DNA from: JBEKSX01 sp049516635
Lineage (GTDB): Bacteria > Bacteroidota > Ignavibacteria > Tepidaquicellales > OLB5
Assembly (NCBI GenBank): GCA_049516635.1
Contig: JBEKSX010000059.1
Span: forward strand, 1 to 21,233
Direction of reading: 5' to 3'
Length of the DNA stretch: 21,233 nt
Shown piece by piece: positions 15,152 to 21,233 of the stretch; the first letter of the stretch is position 1, and each line of letters opens with the position of its first letter. A program made the position numbers and the translations under genes. The notes under the pieces were generated by a model that searched no databases, had not been told where the DNA came from, and saw nothing but the letters and a program-made list of their open reading frames with translations.

Positions 15152-15820
15152 ATGAAAAGAATCCGTTTAATATTAATTGAAGATAACAGGCTGCTGCGTG
15201 AAGGAATAAACGCAATGCTAAAAAAGGATCCTGATATTAATGTAGTGGCAGCATTTAGTGACGGTGATTTTGTCCGGGAGAAAATCAACGAACTGAAACC
15301 AAATATTGTGCTTTTAGATCTCGGATTAGCAAATCAAAATAGTTTAGAACTTGTAAAATATTTGAAAGATGAATATCATGATATAAAAGTTATTGTTATG
15401 GATCTTATTCCAATTCAGGAAGATATCATACAATTTGTTGAGGAAGGAGTCTCAGGATTCATTCTTAAAGATGCAACGGTTGCTGAATTTACAAAAACTA
15501 TTCGTTCTGTTGCCGGCGGAGAGAAAGTATTACCTCCAACTATGGCCGGATCACTGTTTTCCCAGATTATAGATTCTGGTGTTAAAGAGCTGGGTCCTTC
15601 AAAGCTGATTCAATCTGTGAAAATGACGAAACGTGAGCGTGAGATTATAGAATTGATTGCCGAAGGTTTAGCCAATAAGGAAATTGCTTATAAGCTTAAT
15701 CTTTCAATTTATACTATAAAAAGCCATGTTCATAACATCCTCGAAAAAATGGCTCTGAATACGAGAGTCCAAATTGCAATACACGCGCATTTCGAAGAAA
15801 GAACATCTAACCTTAAATAA
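15152..15820 (+). CDS. NarL/LuxR-family response regulator, copy 1
   Basis: A 222-residue DNA-binding response regulator. The receiver domain (residues 4-118) has Glu10-Asp11, the phosphoacceptor Asp56 (VLLDLGLANQNS) and Lys106 or so in FILKDA. The usual Ser/Thr switch position after the fourth strand reads IVMDL, so it is an aspartate. The C-terminal LuxR helix-turn-helix (about 158-212) reads MTKREREIIELIAEGLANKEIAYKL then STYTIKSHVHNIL-like sequence. It faces the kaiB gene convergently. A nearly identical second copy lies at 19526-20215. Its kinase is not in the window. It may be the output regulator of the Kai proteins, but that link is positional only. Confidence 0.93.
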   Translation: MKRIRLILIEDNRLLREGINAMLKKDPDINVVAAFSDGDFVREKINELKPNIVLLDLGLANQNSLELVKYLKDEYHDIKVIVMDLIPIQEDIIQFVEEGVSGFILKDATVAEFTKTIRSVAGGEKVLPPTMAGSLFSQIIDSGVKELGPSKLIQSVKMTKREREIIELIAEGLANKEIAYKLNLSIYTIKSHVHNILEKMALNTRVQIAIHAHFEERTSNLK

Positions 15821-15864
15821 TTTTATTCATATCGTAATTCATCAAATGGAAGGATATAAGTAAT

Positions 15865-15901
15865 TATCTCTTCTTTTATTAATACTATAAAAGAAAAGAT
15901 A
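15865..15901. terminator. AT-rich hairpin between convergent response regulator and kaiB
   Basis: TATCTCTTCTTTTAT (15865-15879) pairs with ATAAAAGAAAAGATA (15887-15901) around a seven-base loop, with one C/A mismatch. It lies midway between two convergent genes (15820 and 15939), which is where a shared bidirectional terminator is expected. The stem is AT-rich and would be only moderately stable. Confidence 0.55.
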
Positions 15902-15938
15902 TCTGCGTAGATGTACCATAAAAACCACCAATGTGTTT

Positions 15939-16280
15939 TTAACTATGTCCTTTGAGGTCTAACCCCACCAGTACTCGCTCTTTATTAGAAAGATCACCAA
16001 TGATCAGCCTTACAGGCAGGGGTAATTTCCTCATTAATGTCGGGATGGCGAGTATTTGATCATTGCGGCCCAGCTGTGGATTTTTCAAGAGGTCGATCAC
16101 TTCAATATGGTATTTACCCTTCAATTGCTCTTCACAAATTGATTTGAGATTATTTAAAGCGGTGACGGCATTTGGAGTTTGCCCGGCAATGTACAAACGT
16201 AAGATATATTTATCACTTGCTGCTATAGACGGCTTTTGTTTTGGCTTACCGGTTTTCGATTTTACCCGTTTAGTTTTCAT
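15939..16280 (-). CDS. kaiB: KaiB clock protein
   Basis: A 113-residue KaiB-fold protein. After a basic 25-residue leader (KTKRVKSKTGKPKQKP), the core YILRLYIAGQTPNAVTALNNLKSICEEQL, IEVIDLLKNPQLGRNDQILAIPTLMRKLPLPVRLIIGDLSNKERVLVGLDL matches KaiB nearly throughout. KaiB is a thioredoxin-like, fold-switching protein that binds phosphorylated KaiC. It begins 30 bases after kaiC stops, in the same direction, so the order is kaiC then kaiB, the reverse of the cyanobacterial kaiABC operon. No kaiA is visible. In non-cyanobacterial bacteria such pairs are reported to act in stress responses or as simple timers. Confidence 0.95.
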   Translation of the reverse strand: MKTKRVKSKTGKPKQKPSIAASDKYILRLYIAGQTPNAVTALNNLKSICEEQLKGKYHIEVIDLLKNPQLGRNDQILAIPTLMRKLPLPVRLIIGDLSNKERVLVGLDLKGHS

Positions 16281-16310
16281 AAAATGTTGTTTTAATATTG
16301 TATGTTTTGT

Positions 16311-18032
16311 TCAAACCGGTTTTTTTATGATTTTATCTGCTTTTCGGCTCTTTGCCATTTTACTCTTATCTTGTGTAAACCGTTCAGTTCTAGCTTTTTC
16401 AATATTTATATTCTTAAGCGCTTCAGATTCTTCTGCTTCAAATTCAGCTCGTAATTCTGCGACCTGAGCTTCCAGGGCTACACGCTTACGTTCTAATCCA
16501 AATTGTTTGCGTTTGATTTCTTGTTGACGCATTACCTGTTCTGCATTGTCTTTCGCTTCTTGTGATAAGCGTGCCGAGCCGGTCAATACACCTTCCGCAC
16601 CAACATAGACATCAAGCAATTCTATGCCATTATTAGACAATCTGAACTCACGAATCTGATTGGAGTGTGCCATACCACGCGATTTAAGAACATATAATGC
16701 TCTATTACGTTCGCCTCCAATTTCAATATCACGCAGAAGCAACCATGTATCTATCAAGGATGAGATGGTAAGATCGCTAAGCTCCGCATCATTTCCGCCG
16801 GATGTGAGACTTGCAAAGAATGCAGTAATCTGTTTCATTTTCAAAAAATCTACAAGGCGCAGTAACATTGTTTTGACTTCAGTTTGGTTCTCTCCAATGA
16901 CGAATGCATCTATAGGGTCGATGATAACAACGAGTGGTTTGATTTTATTGATCAATTTGATAATCGTCGCCAAATGATGTTCTAAACCATGAAGTGTTGG
17001 ACGTGTTGCATAAAAGTAAAGCAAACCTTTTTTCACGTATGTTTCCAGGTGTATCCCAATTGAACGCATATTACGCATAAACTGACTCGGTGATTCTTCG
17101 TAGGCAAAATAAAGAACTCGTTCTCCTCGCTTACAAGCAGCTTCCATAAATTTTGCAGCAACACTTGTCTTACCCGTACCGGCAGTGCCTGAAAGAAGCA
17201 CCGTACTCCCGCGGTAATAACCTTTACCGGACAGCATTGTATCAAGGCGTGGAATACCGGTGGAAATTCGTTCGCTGGATGTAATACTATTATATCCCAG
17301 CGAGGTGACAGGCAGAACAGAAAAACCATCTTCATCAATTAGGAAAGGATACTCGTTAGTACCGTGCGTTGAACCGCGATATTTAACAATACGCAACCGC
17401 CGTATTGATGATTGATGGCTCACACGATGATCCAGCAAGATGACACAATCGGAGACGTATTCCTCCAAACCATGACGAGTTAGTGTAGCTTCGCCCCGCT
17501 CTCCGGTAATTATTGTTGTAACGCCTTTATTCTTTAGCCAGCGTAATAACCTGCGAAGTTCAGCACGCAGTATTCGGGGATTTGGCAGCCCTGAAAAGAG
17601 AGTTTCAATAGTATCCAGCACAACACGCTTAGCACCGATGCTCTCAATTGCATTATGGATACGGATAAACAAACCTTCCAAATTGAATTCACCGCTTTCT
17701 TCTATATCACCCCGTTCAATTTGAATGTTCTCAAGCCAAATCTTTTTGCGGAGAACAAGACTGTTTAAATCAAACCCCAGCGAAGCAACGTTTGCTGTTA
17801 GTTCTCTTTCAGTTTCCTCGAACGAAATAAAGACGCCCGGTTCATTGTATTGAGTTGCTCCGCGAACGAGAAACTCCATGGCTAAAAGGGTCTTTCCGCA
17901 ACCCGCACCGCCGCATACAAGCGTCGGTCTCCCTTTCGGTAATCCTCCCCCGATGATTTCGTCCAGCCCTTGAATACCGGTTGGGGATTTTGGAAGAGTA
18001 CTACGTTTAAATTTTACATTGTTTTTTTTCAT
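16311..18032 (-). CDS. kaiC: KaiC clock ATPase/kinase with extended C-terminal coiled coil
   Basis: A 573-residue double RecA-type ATPase. CI domain: Walker A GGAGCGKT (41-48) and catalytic glutamates in ISFEETE (72-73). CII domain: Walker A GTAGTGKT (282-289) and FAYEES (312-313). The autophosphorylation site corresponding to S431/T432 of the cyanobacterial protein reads TISSLIDT, giving Ser424-Ser425. The arginine-rich GGERNRALYVLKSRG and the REFRLSNNGIEL segment follow as in other KaiC proteins. The C-terminus runs on from about 485 to 573 as a charged heptad-like helix (EAKDNAEQVMRQQEIKRKQ), longer than the cyanobacterial tail. GGAG precedes the ATG at 18032 by about 10 bases. kaiB follows after 30 bases. 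Confidence 0.95.
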   Translation of the reverse strand: MKKNNVKFKRSTLPKSPTGIQGLDEIIGGGLPKGRPTLVCGGAGCGKTLLAMEFLVRGATQYNEPGVFISFEETERELTANVASLGFDLNSLVLRKKIWLENIQIERGDIEESGEFNLEGLFIRIHNAIESIGAKRVVLDTIETLFSGLPNPRILRAELRRLLRWLKNKGVTTIITGERGEATLTRHGLEEYVSDCVILLDHRVSHQSSIRRLRIVKYRGSTHGTNEYPFLIDEDGFSVLPVTSLGYNSITSSERISTGIPRLDTMLSGKGYYRGSTVLLSGTAGTGKTSVAAKFMEAACKRGERVLYFAYEESPSQFMRNMRSIGIHLETYVKKGLLYFYATRPTLHGLEHHLATIIKLINKIKPLVVIIDPIDAFVIGENQTEVKTMLLRLVDFLKMKQITAFFASLTSGGNDAELSDLTISSLIDTWLLLRDIEIGGERNRALYVLKSRGMAHSNQIREFRLSNNGIELLDVYVGAEGVLTGSARLSQEAKDNAEQVMRQQEIKRKQFGLERKRVALEAQVAELRAEFEAEESEALKNINIEKARTERFTQDKSKMAKSRKADKIIKKPV

Positions 18033-18702
18033 AGCATTTTATCTCCAAAAATAATTTTTTCTTCCTTCTTCATTCATTTTCTTCTTTTTATTTTCATTCT
18101 CCTCTATTTTTCTGACTCTCATTATCATCGAAATTATGGGAAATCTTCATTATTATTTATTTGAAACAAACATACATATTGTTGGATAATAATGCTATAG
18201 ACCAAAGGATTGAGAAAGTAATTAATTCTTAAGGATTAAATTCTAAAGACAAATAAGACGGATTTTAAGTCTGTAAGCGACTTTTTCGAAGTTAATTGTT
18301 ATGGACCTCGTTGAGTTGTAGTAGAAATCTTCTATTTTGTGCAAGCGGGGGTATAAGGATTTATCCTTAAATATACAACGATTGGTGAAGTTCTGAAAAA
18401 TATCCCTCAGAATCTCGACAAGGCCTGTAGTTCGTAAGTATCTTTTTCATTTCCGGCAAGTTGATTCTCACTCAAAAGATGCAGTCCGTTTTTCGTCCTT
18501 TTATATGATAGACTCAATATAAGATTCTTTGTAGCTTTGCTTTAACTAACGATTCATAAGATAAATGGAGGTACATCTCTGTCTTAACAGCAGTTATTAG
18601 ATTAATTGCAGTGGGAGTCGTTTTTCGGCTGATTAAAAAGGGAGATTAAACTTATATTCGTAATATAATATTTCATGTTTTAAAAATTAAATTAATAAAT
18701 AT
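18033..18702. other. AT-rich intergenic region upstream of kaiC and the coiled-coil gene
   Basis: About 670 bases between divergent genes. No reading frame here has convincing protein-like composition. It should hold the kaiC promoter on the minus strand and the promoter of the coiled-coil gene on the plus strand, but I cannot point to clear boxes. A diverged copy of the 34-bp repeat found further right lies at about 18478-18509. Confidence 0.55.
18478..18509. repeat. Diverged copy of the 34-bp repeat
   Basis: The sequence from 18478 (GATGCAGTCCGTTTTTCGTC...) lines up with the exact repeats at 20254 and 20794, with several substitutions. The flank GTAGCTTTG at 18531-18539 also matches GTAGCTTTG downstream of the 20254 copy at a similar distance, which supports common origin over about 70 bases. 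Confidence 0.5.
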
Positions 18703-19293
18703 ATGTGGAGTAATTTATATAAACTAATTATAGAATTTTATAAAGCTAGAATTTTATTTCTTATCAAAGAAATCAATAAGTTAGAATTAAAAATTCAAAC
18801 TTTAGAAAGAAAAATAAGCAACAATGATAAGATACATATGAATAAGGTTAGTAAGTTTAATAAAATTATTGAAAGAAAAGAAAAAAAGATATCTATGTTA
18901 AAAACAAAGTTATCAAAGATTGTTCCTGAATCTCATAAAGATGAAGATTTGTGCAAAACGTTTTATAGATTATTAATATCAATGGAAAAATGGCCTAGTG
19001 AGAGAAGACTTGAAGATACCACGGGGTATTCTAAGTCAAGCTGGTCAAAAAAAATGAATGATAAAATATTTCTATCGCATTTATACAATTACTTAAATAA
19101 AAAGTCAAATAGAAAAACGCTTCCACGTAAATTAAAAAACCTCATTAATGACGCTTTAGAAAGAACAAAAAACTGCATTGAAGACACAATCAAAAGTGAG
19201 AATAGATTCAAAGATAGTAGTTTTGCAAAGGATTATGAAGATAATAGGATTGATGAAAAATTGAGTGTTAGTGGACAAGATATGGACACTTAA
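18703..19293 (+). CDS. Unknown lysine-rich coiled-coil protein with a possible helix-turn-helix
   Basis: A 196-residue protein that I do not recognise. Residues about 12-75 are strongly heptad-like and rich in lysine and glutamate (LIKEINKLELKIQTLERKIS, then IIERKEKKISMLKTKL), consistent with a coiled coil. Residues 97-120 (WPSERRLEDTTGYSKSSWSKKM) resemble a helix-turn-helix of the kind seen in small DNA-binding proteins. The C-terminus is polar and acidic. Coding sequence is much richer in A+T than kaiC or the act genes, which suggests recent acquisition. There is no Shine-Dalgarno sequence before the ATG at 18703. It lies between the kaiCB pair and the second response regulator and is a plausible regulator, but this is only inference. 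Confidence 0.65.
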   Translation: MWSNLYKLIIEFYKARILFLIKEINKLELKIQTLERKISNNDKIHMNKVSKFNKIIERKEKKISMLKTKLSKIVPESHKDEDLCKTFYRLLISMEKWPSERRLEDTTGYSKSSWSKKMNDKIFLSHLYNYLNKKSNRKTLPRKLKNLINDALERTKNCIEDTIKSENRFKDSSFAKDYEDNRIDEKLSVSGQDMDT

Positions 19294-19525
19294 GATTAAT
19301 AAGTTATTGATTCTTCAAAGGTTTTAGAGAACCAATTTGAGATATTATTATACTTTGACGTCTTTTATGGGGCTTTTTATGCCTAAATCATGTATGATTT
19401 GCAGGATCGCCACCGGGAATTGTTTCTGCAACTCTTAATGTAAAATTTAGCAGCTTCTCGCCTATCTGAATTTTAATACATTATTATTATTTATTTTAGT
19501 ATCAATTAGGAATTAAAAATTATCA

Positions 19526-20215
19526 TTGAAAAGAATCCGTTTAATATTAATTGAAGATAACAGGCTGCTGCGTGAAGGAATAAACGCAATGCTAAAAAAG
19601 GATCCTGATATTAATGTAGTGGCAGCATTTAGTGACAGTGATTTTGTAAGAGATAAAATCAGCGAACTGAAACCCAATATTGTGCTTTTAGATCTCGGAT
19701 TAGCAAATCAAAATAGTTTAGAACTGGTAAAATATTTGAAAGATGAATATCATGATATAAAAGTTATTGTTATGGATCTTGTTCCAATTCAGGAAGATAT
19801 CTTGCGATTTGTTGAAGCAGGAGTCTCAGGGTTTATTCTTAAAGATGCAACGATTGCTGAATTTACAAAAACTATTCGTTCTATTGCGGGCGGAGAGAAA
19901 GTATTACCTCCCATTCTGGCCGGATCACTGTTTTCCCAGATCATTGATTATGGCATTAAAGAGCTGGGTCCTTCAAAGCTGATTCAATCTGTGAGAATGA
20001 CAAAACGTGAGCGTGAGATTGTAGAATTGATCGCCGAAGGTTTAGCCAATAAAGAAATTGCTTATAAACTTAATCTTTCAATTTATACTGTAAAAAGCCA
20101 TGTTCATAACATCCTCGAAAAAATGGCTCTGAATACGAGAGTCCAAATTGCTATACATGCTCACTCTGAAGAAGGAACTTCTCCAGATAAACAAAATCTT
20201 ATTATGCTCCTCTAA
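19526..20215 (+). CDS. NarL/LuxR-family response regulator, copy 2 (TTG start)
   Basis: A 229-residue near-duplicate of the regulator at 15152. About 17 of the first 217 residues differ, for example G38S, E43D, N46S, S141Y and K155R, mostly conservative, and the C-terminal tail after HAHSEEGTS is different and longer. The receiver residues (Glu10, Asp11, Asp56, FILKDA) and the LuxR helix-turn-helix are intact, as is the unusual aspartate at the switch position (IVMDL). The start codon has become TTG where copy 1 has ATG, with AGGAATT about 15 bases upstream, so expression may be lower. The first 110 coding bases after the first base are identical to copy 1. Confidence 0.9.
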   Translation: MKRIRLILIEDNRLLREGINAMLKKDPDINVVAAFSDSDFVRDKISELKPNIVLLDLGLANQNSLELVKYLKDEYHDIKVIVMDLVPIQEDILRFVEAGVSGFILKDATIAEFTKTIRSIAGGEKVLPPILAGSLFSQIIDYGIKELGPSKLIQSVRMTKREREIVELIAEGLANKEIAYKLNLSIYTVKSHVHNILEKMALNTRVQIAIHAHSEEGTSPDKQNLIMLL

Positions 20216-20253
20216 AATTATTTCTCCGCATAATTTAAGCTTCTCACCCATGA

Positions 20254-20287
20254 GATGTAGTTCCTTTTTCATCCCTTTGTGTAATTG
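20254..20287. repeat. 34-bp direct repeat, copy 1
   Basis: An exact 34-base match to 20794-20827, beginning GATGTAGTTCC and ending GTGTAATTG. It starts 39 bases after the stop of the second response regulator. A diverged third copy is at 18478-18509. The function is unknown. Confidence 0.9.
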
Positions 20288-20473
20288 CATTATTTCATCT
20301 CCCGTTGTAGCTTTGTTTTTAAATATAATAATTATGGATAGGAATTCTGGTTGGAGAGACTTCTCAAACTTGAATTCAAATAAAAGCTCATGTATATTCA
20401 AATCGGTAACAATAACAGTTTTATTTCTTAAACAAATACAAATCATCATGAAAAATTTAACAATGGAGGCAAA

Positions 20474-20656
20474 ATGTCTATATTAACAATACTTATCACA
20501 TTAATTGTAGTTGGATTTGTTTTGTGGCTTATCAATTACATTCCTATGCAGCCAACAATTAAAAAAATTGTGAATGCCATAGTTGTAATTATTGTTCTGA
20601 TCTGGCTATTCAAGATTTTCGGATTGTGGGCTTATTTAACAAACATAAAAGTTTAA
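20474..20656 (+). CDS. Thivi_2564-type small membrane protein
   Basis: A 60-residue protein with two membrane helices (about residues 3-22 and 33-52) separated by a short loop NYIPMQPTIKKIVNAI. The pattern LITLIVVGFVLWLINYIPMQPTIKKI, then VVIIVLIWLFKIFGL, matches the small Thivi_2564 membrane protein family, which has no known function. The start ATG at 20474 is well supported by GGAGG at 20465-20469, one of the best ribosome binding sites in this region. It lies between the two exact copies of the 34-bp repeat and downstream of the second response regulator. Confidence 0.85.
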   Translation: MSILTILITLIVVGFVLWLINYIPMQPTIKKIVNAIVVIIVLIWLFKIFGLWAYLTNIKV

Positions 20657-20793
20657 AGAGCTTTTTATGCATTGGAATCAGGAATTATCAATGCAACTGA
20701 GGGAGTCAATGTTTTACTACCCCACTTAATCGGTTCACTTTCAAAATATAGATGGGAAATTTCTTAAGAAGTCAAATAATTCTTTAGCCAATA

Positions 20794-20827
20794 GATGTAG
20801 TTCCTTTTTCATCCCTTTGTGTAATTG
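20794..20827. repeat. 34-bp direct repeat, copy 2
   Basis: Exact copy of 20254-20287 at a distance of 540 bases in the same orientation. The two copies flank the small membrane protein gene. The matching stretch ends abruptly on both sides. The surrounding 20657-20937 has no gene that I can support. Confidence 0.9.
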
Positions 20828-20937
20828 ACTAATCTTTAATCTCTCCGTACCTTTATATCAACATAATTGAACAACTTAAATAGAAAGATAAGTACAGTTC
20901 TTGAATACCGATAAATGTTTTTAAAAGTTGTAATAAA

Positions 20938-21216
20938 TTGTATAAAATAATTATTAAATATTTTCTTTTATATATTCTTCCAATGAATTTGTTGTTTGCA
21001 CAGGAAAGCGGGATAAATAAGGATTACCCTGGTAATAATACAAATGTAAACAAACCCGAAATCTTGGTTCATCAAAATTTCATAAATAATGGTTTGAGCA
21101 GCAATGATAAAATTAAAACTACTGTCATTGTTGATACGCTGGATAAAGGGCAGATATCGCTATTAAAAGCTAATCTTAACATTAATAATCAAGGAACAAG
21201 AAAATCACTCTTATGA
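20938..21216 (+). CDS. Secreted protein of unknown function near the right edge
   Basis: A 92-residue ORF with a signal peptide (MYKIIIKYFLLYILPMNLLFA, cleaved before QESG by appearance) and a polar asparagine- and lysine-rich remainder. The only available start is a TTG at 20938 and the Shine-Dalgarno sequence is poor. It resembles the decayed gene at 14474-15001 in the signal region and in IKTTVIVDTLDKGQISLLK. The ORF ends at TGA (21214-21216), but the +1 frame from about 21190 reads EQENHSYDALSAP to the window end. It may therefore be a frameshifted gene whose true end is outside the window. I do not recognise the family. Confidence 0.5.
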   Translation: MYKIIIKYFLLYILPMNLLFAQESGINKDYPGNNTNVNKPEILVHQNFINNGLSSNDKIKTTVIVDTLDKGQISLLKANLNINNQGTRKSLL

Positions 21217-21233
21217 CGCCTTATCTGCACCAC

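Noticed and set aside
19381..19465. Minus-strand stretch reading GEKLLNFTLRVAETIPGGDPANHT, possibly a gene remnant
   Set aside because: It is only about 25 codons before a stop, has no start, and I could not assign it to a family with confidence.
20078..20449. Minus-strand 123-codon ORF across the end of the second response regulator
   Set aside because: It is largely antisense to the conserved helix-turn-helix coding region and starts in AT-rich spacer. Only the repeat segment (QLHKGMKKELHL) is of interest, and it is treated as part of the direct repeat.

Overview
The window reads as a chromosomal segment from an uncultured-type bacterium of the Bacteroidota/Chlorobiota/Ignavibacteria group. 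This placement is an inference. It rests on an alternative complex III operon with a TAT-variant ActB, moderate GC in the housekeeping genes, very AT-rich intergenic DNA, weak Shine-Dalgarno sequences and several dispersed palindromic elements. No rRNA, tRNA, CRISPR array or intact insertion sequence was seen.

Region 1 (1-5876, minus strand) is the front of an alternative complex III (quinol:electron acceptor oxidoreductase) operon. In transcription order it holds actA (pentaheme cytochrome c), a 72-residue twin-arginine-like small protein, actB, actC (NrfD-type membrane subunit) and actD, which runs off the left edge. actB is broken inside its ferredoxin-like domain: the first CxxCxxCxxxC motif ends in a stop and the remaining cysteine motifs continue in another frame, with about 20 family residues apparently missing.

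Region 2 (6336-7740, plus strand) holds a DoxX-family membrane protein and truA, with a strong hairpin between them. A roughly 80-bp imperfect palindrome separates truA from the genes converging on it.

Region 3 (7748-14123, minus strand) looks like a polyphosphate and phosphohistidine gene set. In transcription order it has two overlapping half-size CHAD-domain genes, a repeat-rich spacer, a secreted alpha/beta hydrolase, sixA, two tandem thymidylate-kinase-like P-loop proteins and a Ppx/GppA phosphatase. The last three genes overlap by a few bases and are almost certainly co-transcribed.

Region 4 (14124-21233) is accessory-looking and AT-rich. It contains a kaiC-kaiB pair (in that order, with no kaiA), two nearly identical NarL/LuxR-type response regulators on either side of it, an unrecognised lysine-rich coiled-coil protein, a small Thivi_2564-type membrane protein, a secreted protein of unknown function at the right edge and a decayed relative of that protein upstream of the first regulator. 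A 34-bp exact direct repeat with a diverged third copy surrounds the second regulator. The region suggests a Kai-based timing or stress module with a duplicated output regulator.
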